Shown one piece after another: positions 11,542 to 21,978 of a stretch of 64,000 nt of DNA. The stretch spans positions 124,230,112-124,294,111 of the forward strand of contig CM038047.1 in the NCBI GenBank assembly GCA_021397845.1, given 5' to 3'. A program made the translations under genes and the position numbers. This stretch comes from Areca catechu. Taxonomy: Eukaryota; Streptophyta; Magnoliopsida; Arecales; Arecaceae. How positions within the stretch are numbered: position 1 is the stretch's first letter; each line of letters opens with the position of its first letter. The notes beneath the pieces were generated by a model. That model was not told the DNA's origin and did no database searches. It saw nothing but the letters and a program-made list of their open reading frames with translations.

Positions 11542-12405
11542 ACAAGACTCGATCAGACCGACTATAGCTGACTAGACCTAGAGTCCAAACTAGATGCTCA
11601 ATCAGGGTGGCAAACTAGCCTATAGTAACCCTGTACTCAGCCAGGCAGGTATAAGGGGAGTGTTAGGTCCCTGATTGCCAATCCTAGACACCAATCAGAG
11701 ATTGGCCAGGTAGGCAGACCAGCACACAAGCCCTTCAGGATTGAATCCCTAAACCACTGTTCTAGACACTGAGCACAAGGCACATACAGGTTAACTTGAC
11801 ACAGTGATCTAACACTAGCCCGGACCCGACCAGTTGGTGTCCCTAGCCTACTAGGGCAAATTAAGTCTAATTAATTTTAGGTTAAGGCTTGGGACTGAAT
11901 GCAAGGGATGTGGTTTTGGGCTAAAGAGAGGTGATCAAATCCTCCCCCCATCTGATATAGCAAGAGTGCCCTTAAAAGTAAATTATGCAATGATGGCAGG
12001 CAGATGAGGATGCAAATTAGGATTTAGATATTTCTTTTGGTATTTTTGGAGAATATGTATTTTTTTTTTGGTATTTTTTAAATAGAAGAAAACTTGCAAA
12101 TCATGGCCTAATATACTGGAAATATACTAAAATTAAGAAATATGCAAAAACTCCTAAACAAAACCCTAAAACTTCCAAACTTGTCTTGCTAAAAAAATAG
12201 AACCAAAAATTTACAGGCCCTATTTCGGCTTGCAGAAAATTCACAGGCCATAATAAAATCTGAAGAAATTTTTAAAATTACTGTGAATTATAATAAATCT
12301 AGGAAAATAAATTTCAGAATTTTTGGAGTTTTTAACAGGGAGAAATAATTAAAATAACAGAGTATATACAGACTGAAAAATTGCAGAAAACAAGCCCTAA
12401 TCTAG
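11542..12405 (-). other. G2 untranslated leader with conserved hairpins
   Basis: This non-coding leader lies between the PBS and the gag start. In element sense it contains a CTAG hairpin (stem CCCTAG/CTAGGG at 11841-11846 and 11851-11856) next to GGGACACCAACTGGTC, a site CAGTGTCTAGA (about 11762-11772), and the hairpin CCAATC-tct-GATTGG (11691-11705) followed by TGTCTAGGA. The same blocks, with compensatory stem changes, occur in G1's leader and partly in C2 and C3. The stretch 12000-12400 is A/T-rich without recognised features. Confidence 0.7.
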
Positions 12406-12417
12406 GCTCTGATACCA
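12406..12417 (-). other. G2 primer-binding site
   Basis: On the minus strand TGGTATCAGAGC lies 2 nt inside the 5' LTR. It fits the 3' end of plant initiator methionine tRNA, the usual primer for this class, and it fixes the element's orientation. Confidence 0.9.
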
Positions 12418-12419
12418 AA

Positions 12420-13877
12420 TGATGGGGAACTAATTTGCATGCAAATTTTTTTTATTTTTTATATGTGGGGTTGAGTGATTAATTCCTGAGTTTTAAATTA
12501 AAATAAGTTGTAGGGAGTTTTATATGAATTTTAGAAGATCAGCATGCAGATTAGGACCTAGAAAAGTAGAAAAGAAGGATCGCCGGGGCTGAGAAGCCTC
12601 GGTTAGGGCAAGTTCTCCTACAATAAAACTACTGGAGGTAGAGGGGTGTACCTAACAATGTCTGTGAAGATCACAATAAAAGGGTCTCTCGTTCCTCGAT
12701 GGATGCGGCCTGGAAAATCGAGCCAAAGACCCGCGGATACCCGGCTTTCTGCTCGGTGATCCGATTAAGGCTTGGCTGGAGTCGTTGGATTCGTAGGAAC
12801 TCGGGGACCTGCAAACGACCTGTCAGGGGTTAGAAATATCACAAAGGAACAAGAAAACAAAGTAAAAACAGCAAGAGAAGGCTTCTTTTGGAGTGGGCGT
12901 CCAGGGATCTGGATGGTTTGTTGGCAGCAGGAAGATGATTGCAAACACCGGGAAGAAGAACTCTCACAAACCCCTTTATGCACACAGCAGGGTATCACAC
13001 CACTCAATAGAAGAACTCAAGGTTTTCATTCATCAAAAATTCTCCTTCATACAAGAGGCTAGGGTCCCTTAAATAGACCCTTAACCTTGGGCTCCAAGTA
13101 AGGGTACATAAGTCTTTACATAAGAATCCTTTTCCCTCTCAAACCCTAGCTAGAAAATAAGGAAATATTAGGTAGAAAAATCCCTAAAAATTTTCTTGAC
13201 TTGGTCAAGACTCCAAGGATGCCTAGGGGGGCGTGTTGGGCTTCTAGGAGCAGCAAAAGGCTAGCCCAAAGAGGCTCGGGTGCATGGGTTTGGGCCTCTG
13301 GAAGCTGGGGTGGCCTGGTAGCCAGGTAGCAGGAATATTCCCTAGTATCTTGCTTCTTAGGGGCTTGGGCTTGGCACCTGGGCTTGATTTCTTTGGGCTA
13401 GGATGCAGATGGACCTCTAGAATCATGGATGCCCTTATCTATGAATATACTTTGGCATCTGGAAGAGAATCTGGGCATCTGGAGGGCATATGCAAGAAAT
13501 CAGGGTTTTCTAAATTTTCCTCCTGGGGTCTTCAAATCTTTAAGCTGGGTTGGACTTGTGTTATACTTCCATGTCTTCAATCTAGTTGGACTTGGTCTTC
13601 ACTTGTATGATATAGTCTTGAGTCTTCAGTATGCTTGGACAGGACTCAAAAAAATAAAATAAGCTCAACATGAGCTGACTAGCATTGGACTGAACTAGCT
13701 CAACATAAGCTGACTAGTACAGAACTGAAATAACAACTCAAAAGACTCAAACAACAACTAAAAAAAAGGACTCAGATGGGCTAAGACCTTACTACAGACG
13801 GACTCATAAATTATTGATCAATTCACAGAGGGTTGAGAAGCCTCTGCCTTATTCTGGTGCCTTTGGTCTCCGCACCA
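12420..13877 (-). repeat. G2 5' LTR
   Basis: This 1458-bp copy of 7609-9065 runs from TGATGGGG to CCGCACCA and is followed by the target duplication AAGCA. It shares the internal marker GTGGGCGTCCAGGGATCTGG with the other LTR (12892 and 8083). Confidence 0.93.
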
Positions 13878-14529
13878 AAGCATGCAAAATCATCTATGAT
13901 CTACTAGACCTAGAATCTCAACTAGTTGCCTAAGTCAATGTGGCAAACCAGTCTGTAGTAACCAGGTTCTTGGCTAGGTAGGTGTAGGGGAGTGTAGGTC
14001 CCTGATTGCCCACCTTAGACACCAATCTGGGATTGGCCAGGTAGGCAGACCAACTAACTCGCCCTGAATCACCAATCCTAGACACCAAGAGCAGTAGCAC
14101 ACACAGAAAAGGCTGACGCCATGAGTAGACACTTTGTCTTGACTTGACCAGTTGGTGTCCCAAAGCTCTCTAGAGCAAAAGTACATTTCTACTTGATTTT
14201 AATTAAAAGCTTGGGTCCGAAATGCAGGGAGGTTGTTTTGGGCTAAGGAAAGGAAATGAAGTCCTTCCCTTATATTATGATATTGCTGCCCTTAACTAGC
14301 TTAATGCAAAACATGAAATGCACATTCCATGATCCTAATGCAAACTAAGAAAATAGAAATGAAACACAAATATATATATATATATTGTATGTTTGCGATA
14401 AAATAACTGAAATAAAGAAATGAGGTGGAACTAAACCATGCAAAAGAACAAATATGAACAAGATTTCAGCTAACAAAATGCTTTAGAAAAATAATGAGTG
14501 AGCTAAACAAAATGCATGTCCTAACCTAT
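13878..14529 (-). other. G1 untranslated leader (upstream of the G2 insertion)
   Basis: This non-coding region, read right to left, shares blocks with the G2 leader. GACCAGTTGGTGTCCC (plus strand, from about 14147) is followed by hairpin GCTCT-ct-AGAGC (14165-14176). A TTGGTGTCTAGG site lies at 14078-14089, and the hairpin CCAATC-cca-GATTGG (14022-14036) is followed by TGTCTAAGG. A (TA)n run lies at about 14372-14384. No ORF of interest. The leader continues to 7599 beyond G2. Confidence 0.7.
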
Positions 14530-14541
14530 GCTATGATACCA
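14530..14541 (-). other. G1 primer-binding site
   Basis: TGGTATCATAGC on the minus strand differs at one position from the common TGGTATCAGAGC. It lies 8 nt from the LTR start at 14550, a little farther than usual, so a small insertion or a slightly different LTR boundary is possible. Confidence 0.8.
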
Positions 14542-14549
14542 AAGAAGGG

Positions 14550-16223
14550 TGATGGGGGATGACACGCATGAAAATCACCCTAAGAACCCATACGAATACT
14601 GATGCTTATAATAAACAGATTCTGGGAGAATATTCAAATAGGATAGATTTTATGTCATGCACTCCCTCATGCTAGGGTCAATAAAATAAGAAAGAACCAG
14701 GACTCAGAGATTGAGAAATCCTTGATCAAGGATATGCACACATTTCAAAGAGTCAGATCTAAAGCAAGGAAGGAGAAATAAAACCCTACGACAGTAATAA
14801 ATACTCCCTATGCGATGAGTTCACTGATCCTCATAAGATGCGGCATGGGTGATCAATAATCAGTCATCCAATCCAAGGCACCAGGAAAAATGGGTGATGG
14901 CTAGGCTCCCTTCAAAGGCTTGGTACCGGAAAGGGCCCTACAAGATTTAATCCCTGATTAGATCATGTGAAATAGTCAAAACCACAACACAACCAGAAAT
15001 AAAAAGAAGAAGCCGAGAGCTTCGTGGAACAGGGGACGCGATCTGAAAATTGGGCAGAGCTTTGTGGGGCGGTGGTTCGGAGATGATGGCATCGTGGCGA
15101 TCTCTGAAGGAGGATGGAGCTTCGTTATCGATGGGGGGTCGGGCTTCGGTGGAAGAACAGCAGGGCAGACGTCCGGGAAGGATGCTGAGCACTCGGGGAC
15201 ATCCGAAAATGCCGCTGAGAGCCCGAGAAGCAGGGGAGGTGAGCCGGGCCTAGGTTAAAGCTCCATAAAATGGTGATCTAGAGTTGATGATGACGTCGCG
15301 ACGGACCAGAGGAGGGAGGTCTAGCGACGGGAGGACCAGAGGAGGGAGGTCTGGCAATGGGAGGACCGGAGCAGGGAGGTCTGGTGATGGGAGGACTGGA
15401 GGAGGGAGGTCTGGCGACGGGAGGACCAGAGGAGGGAGCTCTGGCAATGGGAGGTTCTTCATTGAAGACTGAGCAGAGGGTTGGAAGGCGCTTTGGGGAA
15501 GATGGAAATGGCAGCGGTCGATGGAGACGGCATGGAAGGGAGATGCAGTGGTCGATGGAGATGGCATGGAAGGGAGACACGGTGGGATAGACGGGGCCTC
15601 GTACCCCTCGACGTCATGGTTGCAACGAAGGTAGTGGTGGAGCTTCACGCTCCTCGACATTGCGGCAGCAACGAAGGCATGGTGGAGCCTCACACTCCTC
15701 GATGTTGCTACTGCAACGAAGGCATGGATAAGAAGAACAGTAATTTTTTCATTGAAAATTGATTCCCCTTTGTACAGAGATCGAGCCTTATTTAAAGGTT
15801 CGGACAAATGTTTCCAGAGCAACCTAAAATGGGTTTACCTGCTAACTAATCCAAGGATTAATTACAAAACATAACTAATCCTAAGAACGTGGCGGGGAGT
15901 TTGTTACAACGGGATTCCACAAAATTATATACCCTTTTTTTAATTGCTAAAAAATTGAAACAAAAGAGAAAATTCTGGAAGCTTCCAGAAATCTCCGGAA
16001 CCTGGGGTTCTGTTCTTCCATGACTTGAGTCCACTCGGATGCAGAGCACCCAGGCCGAGTCAGCTCAAAGAACAGCCTTCCTTCTTGCTCAGCAGGATAC
16101 TCGAGTCGATTCGGATGGTGCTCGAGTTGGCTCGATGGGCAAAATTTTCTTTCTTCCTATTCTTCTTGTTTTGTGATCTAGATGGGATTTTGAGGCTTAG
16201 TCTTGGTCTTGGTGTCCCCACCA
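14550..16223 (-). repeat. G1 5' LTR
   Basis: This 1674-bp LTR runs on the plus strand from TGATGGGGGATGAC to GTCCCCACCA. Its last 670 bp align with 1004-1680. In element sense it starts TGGTGGGGACACC, like G2 and G4. It contains a 30-bp minisatellite (15304-15453). The junction with G3 gag is at 16223/16224. Confidence 0.88.
15304..15453. repeat. 30-bp GA-rich minisatellite in the G1 LTR
   Basis: There are five copies of a 30-bp unit of type ACCAGAGGAGGGAGGTCTGG plus GCGACGGGAGG with few changes. Because 30 is a multiple of three, every frame stays open and gives Gly/Arg- or Pro/Ser-rich spurious ORFs. Confidence 0.9.
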
Positions 16224-17291
16224 CCATAGCTACCTGGAGAGCCATGAAGAGCAAACTTAGAGAAATGTATCTACCCATGTACTATGAGCCTAAGGAACCC
16301 ATACCCATAGATCCCTATCCATGTCCTATGAGCCCAAGGAACCCAGAACCCATCGATCCTTACCCTTGTCCTATGAGCCCAATGGACCCATAACCCATAG
16401 ATCTGAACCCATGTCTTATGACCCCAAGTGACCCATAACCCATAGATCTGAACCCATATCCTTGAGCCCAAGAGACCTATAACCCATAGATCTGAATCTA
16501 TGTCCTATGAGCAGAAGGAGCCCATTGCCCATCGACTTGAACCCGATAGGATTAGTATCCCTAGCTATCAGCCAGGTACTAGTCAAGTTCCCCTTAGTCG
16601 ACCCGAACCTGATAGGATTAGCACCCCTAGCTACCAACCAAGTACTAATCAAGTTTCCCTTATTCGACCCACCCCTATTATCCCATTTGTTCCTAAGGTT
16701 AACATTAAAGAGGAAGTAGTTAGGACCGACCCAGAATTAGTTGGCCAGGAAGATACTCAAATTGAAACTATGTTGGAAGAGCAGTTAGAGGAAGAAACCC
16801 ATGACACTGCTACCATGAGATCTTTACCTGAGGAGATACTAGAGGAGAACCCAATTATAGAGCCCCATCCTAAAATTCAAGAACCAGAGAAATTTATTGA
16901 GGCCATGGTTTCTTTAGTCCAGTTCCCTCAGGATGAAGCCACTCCTTTAATCCCAATTGAAGATCTCTTTCCTGAAATTATCAACTTATCCTTCCATACA
17001 GTAGACCTTTTATTTCTTGTAGATCAATGTCCACACCCTAAGGTCATCCCCATGAATCTAGAACTAGTCGATGAATCCTCTTCCTATTTTTTACCTTTTC
17101 CTGAGGCTTCCAAAGTTTCTAGGGCCATTAGATTACATTTTGTAGATGTTAGCATGTTGCATCAGTCCATTGAGCATGTTAGGTTTGCATCCTACTTTTG
17201 GAAGACCTTATGGCATCTATTAGGAGTGCATGCCAAGTTTTCATCTGCATGTCATCCACCAACCAAGGGTCAGACCCCCAGTTGTAGTTAG
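16224..17291 (+). pseudogene. G3 gag-like ORF fused to distal integrase
   Basis: The 5' end (TWRAMKSKLREMYLP, about 16230-16275) matches the end of the retrotransposon gag capsid domain in G1. It is followed by a repeat of type EPIDPYPCPMSPRNP (16280-16500) with stops near 16390 and later. The open part 16500-17291 has SYQPGTSQVPLSRPEPDRIS, an acidic linker, and SYFLPFPEASKVSRAIRLHF ... VRFASYFWKTLWHLLGVHAKF then SSACHPPTKGQT. This is the same distal integrase segment as in G2, retained slightly further. Protease, RT, RNase H and proximal integrase are absent. The sequences differ enough from G2 to imply separate elements sharing one deletion architecture. Confidence 0.78.
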
Positions 17292-17893
17292 AGGTTTAGT
17301 CAATCTTGTAGTCTATTAGGTGTTGTGTGAGTCTTTTGCATTGCATGATAAAAGATCTGCATAAGAAAATTAGCCATAAGATTAATGTGAGCAATGACAT
17401 TTATAAAACATGGTTAATTCCCAAAAGAGTTAAAGAGTTTGCTAGGAAGATTTTGTAATGATTAGGCTACATACCTGTGGAGCTGGACCCTTCAAAGTGA
17501 TAAAGAAAGTTTGACCTAATGCTTAAGTTACCACCAAATTTAGCATTAGCTCAACCTTCAATATCTCAGACTTAGTTGAGTATATGAAGCCAGCAATGAT
17601 ACCTAGTGAGTCTTTGGACCTAACCCTTTCTTTGAGAGCGAACCCATCCCTGAGCATCCACTAAATTAGCCTGGGTAAGGAAAAGATTGAGCATATCCTT
17701 GATGACCAAGCTAATAGTACTCGGATTAAAGGCTACCATGTTACTTGGTTCGTTGACAAGGTCAACTAGAATTTTAGGACTCGTGGATCACTCAAGAAGA
17801 TCCACAATGCCTCAACCCAGACCTGTTGAGCAATATCCAGATCTAGATTAACCTTTACACGATAGGGTCGAGTTCCTCCCACCCCAGAAGAAT
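17292..17893 (+). pseudogene. G3 GPY/F and chromodomain remnant, then polypurine tract
   Basis: Around 17490-17560 the plus strand keeps pieces of the GPY/F module (KLPPNLALAQPSIS). At about 17670-17770 it keeps a decayed chromodomain (DDQANSTRIKGYHVTWFV), in several frames with many stops. The tract CCAGAAGAAT (17884-17893) directly precedes the LTR and parallels the G1 and G2 tracts. It is more degraded than either of those. Confidence 0.65.
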
Positions 17894-19540
17894 TGATGGG
17901 GACATCCAGATCAGACAAGGATTTTAGGGTTCCAATTTTGATCTCTAATTCATGTGTTGGAAAGTTAGTCTTTTTAAATTGAGTCCATCAGGTCAATTGA
18001 GTCTAGTGAGTCCACTTGCTCACTTGAGTCCTGTAATAAATATTGAGTCCTATAATAATTGGAATCAATTGAGTCAATTAAGTCCACTTAATCAATTAAG
18101 TCAAGCTAGTGAGTCCCTATGTGTTTCAGTCCAGTCAAGTGAGTCTTGTAATTTTGGATTTCATTCAAGTCAAGTTCAAGAGGGGAGTCATCAAACTAGG
18201 AGAGTCACCAGACCTCACTAAAGCCTAGGGAATGAAGCTTCATGCACCCAACCAGGACCCCAGGCCCCCCTAAGGAACTAGAGCCCAAGCCCACTAGGAC
18301 GGCGGCCCTAGTCCAAGTCCATAAGAGTGGCGCCCCACAATCAAAGCCCGTTCATGGTTGGCGCCCCCTCCCAAGGCCTTCACCCAGTCCAAGAAAGTTG
18401 GCTTCCAAGGCCTTTGGACCCAATCTAAGAGGATGTCATTGCAGCCCAACAAGGAGTCAAGCAGTCCAAGCCCAAGAGGAGTCAGATGTCCTAGTTTTAT
18501 AAGGAGTTAAATATCCAAGTTCTACAAGGACTCCAGTGTCCTAATCCCACTCAAACTTTGTACTCCTTGTCCCACACAAACTGTAATCCCACTTTGACAG
18601 GGAAAGTGCCTTGGGAGAGTCTATAAATACCCCACCCTCCTCCCTCTTGTAATCATGTCATGAATGAATAAAATTTTGAGTGTTTCTTCCTATTTTCATG
18701 CTTCGGCATTGACGCTCCATGAGAGAGAGGGTGTGAGGCCAGTTTTCACTCTACAAGGAGGGCACGTGAGGTGCAACCTATCTATCCAAACCCTATCCCT
18801 AGGCCATCCCACTCCATCTTTCATCGTAAGCCACCCCTCTTCATCTAAACCCTAGATGCCATCACCTTCATCCTCCACTTGCCCGCCCCTTCTCCTATCA
18901 AAATCCTAGGCCGCTGGTTCTTCTTCAAGCCCAACGTGTGCAAGTTCTTCTCCTTTTCCAAGAAGACAGGCATCCTCCTCCTCCAGGTCACCCCACCAAG
19001 CCAGCCGTCCTCCATCAATCCTGGCCACCAACCATCCTGCACCATCCTCTTGCCTTCATCTCTCTTCCAACCTCCAATTTCTTATTTTTCCTAACTTCTA
19101 CATCTCTAGCCCTTGATGTTTGCATGATCCCTTCGGTGCCATGCCCTTTGGATGAAGTCTTCCTCGCCCCTGAAACCAGCTGATAAAAAGTCAGTCGATC
19201 CGTGGGAATGTTACTTCATCATCCAGGCGCCGATCCGAGATGTGAGATCCCTTCTACAATCAAGGAGAATCATTGCTAAGTAATTCTAACCCTTCCCATC
19301 TCTCTTTATCTAAGTTATTGAGGGTGAACATGTTCCAAATATATATTTCTTAACCCTAGGATCCTGATTTTCCTTTTACTTGGTTAGAATCTTGCTATGC
19401 AGGTAGAACCTAGTCTTTATATGAAAATCTTAGTTGTTCTTAGTTTCTTTTGGGAATAAAATTCATTAACAATCTAAAAATATACTCTCTTTAATCTGAC
19501 ATTTTCTCATGTTCATCCCGTATCCCTTGCATGCCCCTCA
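17894..19540 (+). repeat. G3 3' LTR
   Basis: The LTR starts TGATGGGGACATCC at 17894. It has a TATA box (TCTATAAATACCCC, about 18620) followed by TTGTAATCATG and a possible poly(A) signal AATAAA (about 18666). It also has the GTGTGAGGCC word shared with LTR-L and G4. The region 17990-18150 is rich in GAGTC words. The end is placed near 19531-19550, where C0 pol coding sequence starts; several CA dinucleotides are possible ends. No second copy is in the window. Confidence 0.7.
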
Positions 19541-20000
19541 TTCCTCATCATATTTTCAATGAATTTCACTCCATTATCATCAAGACTAGATACCATGCAA
19601 AGAGATGATTCAAAAGCTATTTTATAGCCTTTATCGCAAAACTCACTAATACTAAGAAAATTATGTTTTAATCTATCAATAAGTAGAACATTATCAACAT
19701 AAGTAGAGGGGGTGATATGGACATTACCAATATCGATGATTTTGCCTTTACCATTATCACCAAATATCACATTTCTACTATTTAAAGCCTCTAGAGATGT
19801 GAATTGCTTTACATCTCTAGTCATGTGTCTTGAGCAACCACTGTCAAGATACCACAATATTTTCTTCTCTTTGGTTTCAAGACACACCTGTAACACAGAT
19901 CAAATTTTTATTTTAGGTACCCAAGCCATCTTGGATCCTTTAGGGTTAGTACTAATGATGGTTCCTTTTAAAACCCAAATCTTTCTTGAATTATTCAACT
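19541..20000 (-). pseudogene. C0 aspartic protease and pre-integrase start
   Basis: The minus strand from 19896 reads LETKEKKILWYLDSGCSRHM, the copia protease active-site motif (DSG), followed by KQFTSLEALNSRNVIFGDNG, DNVLLIDRLKHNFLSISEFC and the start of the gag-pre-integrase domain (VKFIENMMRN). After that the sequence stops resembling copia, which places the G3 junction at about 19540. An upstream stop near 19897 separates it from gag. The active-site motif is intact. Confidence 0.85.
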
Positions 20001-21614
20001 TTTTTAGGCCACACTGATATGTTTTATGCCCAAAGTTTCTATAATTAAAGCAAGTAACATTAGATGATGCAGGAACAAAGAAATTCTTGAAAAATTTTTA
20101 TTTCTTTTATTGCTTGTAACTAAGTTCCGCTTTATTAAAAATAGCTCTTCGATTATTCAATAATAAATTTAACTTTTCAAAACTAAATATAAATTTTTTA
20201 ATAAAAGGTTTAACTTTGTCAAGCTCTTCTTTTAATTTCTTATTTTCTATCTCAAGATCTTTATTTTTCTTTAAGAGTTCATTATTTGTAAAATAGCCTT
20301 GGATCTTTTCAAAACTTCTATTTTTATGGATAAAGCATTCTTTTATTTTTCTAAAATATCAATCTTAGTTTTTAAATCATTGTTTTCATCTGAAAGATTT
20401 GTGTTTTCATGAAAAAATGAGTCAGCATGCTTTTTTAACTTTTTATTTTCAATTTTCAGCAATTTGTATTCATGTATAAGTTCATTAAAAGCATCTCTAT
20501 GTTCTTCAAAAATAAATTCTGATTCAAGTTCTGATTGTACCTCATCATTTTGAGCCATGAGACAAAGATTGACGACTTCTGGTTATTTATCCTCTGAACT
20601 AGAGTCTTCACTATTACTCCATGTTGCCATCATTGCTTTCTTTTTAAACATCTTCTTGAATTTCTTAAGGAGAGGACAATCATATTTATAATATCCAGGC
20701 TTCTTACGCTCAAAGTAAATAGGTTGATCCTTCTCCTTCTCTTTTTCCTTTTCTTTGTCTTTGTCCTTGCTAAACTCACCTTTGTGTAGCTTCTTTTTGA
20801 AAGAGAACTTTTTCTTCCTCATGAATCTTCTAAATTTTCTTGCCACTAGAGCCTCTTCATCCTCATTTTCTCCTTCTTCTGATTCTTCACTTGAAGACTT
20901 ATTTGGTGTAGTGGATTTGAATGCGATGGTCTTCTTCTTCCTATCTGCATCCATTTTCTTTTATTTCAAGGACAACTCATAAGTCATGAGTGAACTGACA
21001 AGTTGCTCCAAGGGAAATGTCCCAACATCTTTAGCTTCTTGAATTGCTATGACTTTCAGATCCCAAGATGTTGCAATGACCTAAGAATTTTATTTACAAG
21101 GTCAGCATTAGACATAACCTTTCCAAGACTTCTCATACCATTTATAATATTAGTAAATCTAGTATACATATCAGTATAGATTCATTTGGTTCCATTCTAA
21201 ATATTTCATATGTATGTACAAGCATATTTACTTCAGTATTCTTCACTTAATGGGTATCCTCATGAGTAACCTCAAGCGTGTCCCAAATTTTCTTTGCGGA
21301 TGTGCATGTGGATATTCTTTTGAATTCACTAGGTCCAATGCATAATAGAGTAAGTTCATAGCTTTAGCATTAAGCTCCGATTACTTAATATTGTTTTCAT
21401 CCCAATTCTCTTCTAGTTTTGGAATGGAAATGCCATTAACCATCATGGAAGGAACATGGGGACCTTTTACTACAACCTTCCAAAGATTATAATCTATTGA
21501 ATGCATATAAATTCTCATGTAGGTTTTCCAATATGTGTACTTTGTGCCATAAAAAAAGGGTAGTCTATTTGAGGCATGACCCTCAACAATACTAAAACCT
21601 AAAGGGACTACCAT
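20001..21614 (-). pseudogene. C0 gag
   Basis: The ATG at 21614 starts a copia gag: LPFFYGTKYTYWKTYMRIYM and DYNLWKVVVKGPHVP, then LNAKAMNLLYYALD past a stop at about 21380. At 20954-20583 a basic/acidic zone (KDKDKEKEKEKEKD) leads into a zinc knuckle degraded from CxxC to FER and from His to Tyr (PIYFERKKPGYYKYDC). A charged, probably coiled-coil segment follows (20558-20343). Many stops lie between. It is closely comparable with C1 gag (27660-29420) in order and length. Confidence 0.85.
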
Positions 21615-21658
21615 AGATCTTTAACTCAAGATGGTTATACCTATAAGCTGAGTACGTG

Positions 21659-21670
21659 GCTCTGATACCA
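21659..21670 (-). other. C0 primer-binding site
   Basis: TGGTATCAGAGC on the minus strand, 2 nt from the LTR, fits initiator methionine tRNA. Confidence 0.9.
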
Positions 21671-21978
21671 CTTGTTACCCAGCGAAGCAACCTAAGAGGG
21701 GGGATGAATTGGGATTTTAAAACTTGCAAGTATAAGTGCCGATTCAAAAACAATGAAGGTGCTAGTGATCTCAAGTGTATCTCTGCTTGATAATTAAACT
21801 ATAACAAAAATAAAGTAAAAGCAAGAAGAGAGAAATAATCATAAATATATAATAATTTATAGTGGTTTGGTGCACACCAAAGCACCTACACCACCTCCCA
21901 AGGTCCACTTGGATATTTCACTATAATCCTACTTGATTACAATCGATTAGTTTCCTGGGCTTACTAATCACAACCCCT

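Larger units (their letters stand above)
7609..13877 (-). mobile_element. G2: non-autonomous Ty3 chromovirus derivative, complete with TSD
   Basis: G2 is a 6269-bp element with two LTRs (7609-9065 and 12420-13877) and perfect 5-bp target duplications AAGCA at 7604-7608 and 13878-13882. It is oriented right to left: the PBS (12406-12417) adjoins the right LTR and a short purine tract (CCGGGAGAAT, 9066-9075) adjoins the left LTR. The 3.35-kb interior holds a leader, a 553-codon proline-rich gag-like ORF fused to distal integrase, and GPY/F plus chromodomain remnants. Protease, RT and RNase H are absent, so transposition would need proteins in trans. The LTRs are nearly identical over long stretches, so this is among the younger layers. 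Confidence 0.93.
1004..16223 (-). mobile_element. G1: Ty3/gypsy chromovirus, minus strand, interrupted by G2, S1 and LTR-L
   Basis: This is a nearly complete Ty3/gypsy element read right to left: 5' LTR (14550-16223), PBS (14530-14541), leader (13878-14529, continuing to 7599 beyond G2), gag (7598-6545), protease, RT, RNase H, integrase, chromodomain and the 3' LTR fragment (1004-1680). The gene order PR-RT-RH-IN with a terminal chromodomain is diagnostic of chromoviruses. Three insertions break it: G2 10 bp upstream of the gag ATG, solo LTR S1 in RNase H, and LTR-L in the 3' LTR. Many in-frame stops and some frameshifts make it inactive. It lies inside G3 (junction at 16223/16224). Its TSD cannot be checked because the left end is off the window. 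Confidence 0.9.
16224..19540 (+). mobile_element. G3: Ty3 chromovirus derivative, right part only
   Basis: This is the plus-strand right part of an element related to G2. It starts inside gag where G1 inserted, continues through the gag-integrase fusion ORF (to 17291) and chromodomain remnant (about 17830), and ends with a 3' LTR from 17894. The left part must lie beyond G1, outside the window. G3 is itself inserted in the pol region of C0: minus-strand copia coding sequence begins right after its LTR. The exact right end is uncertain by about 20 bp. Confidence 0.82.

Noticed and set aside
8539..13662. Two near-identical ORFs (8539-8845 and 13284-13662)
   Set aside because: They are the same non-coding sequence in the two G2 LTRs.
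15250..15822. Minus-strand ORF of 190 codons with Pro/Ser repeats, and Gly/Arg-rich plus-strand ORFs
   Set aside because: Produced by the 30-bp minisatellite inside the G1 LTR; no domain and no partner in the other G1 LTR fragment.
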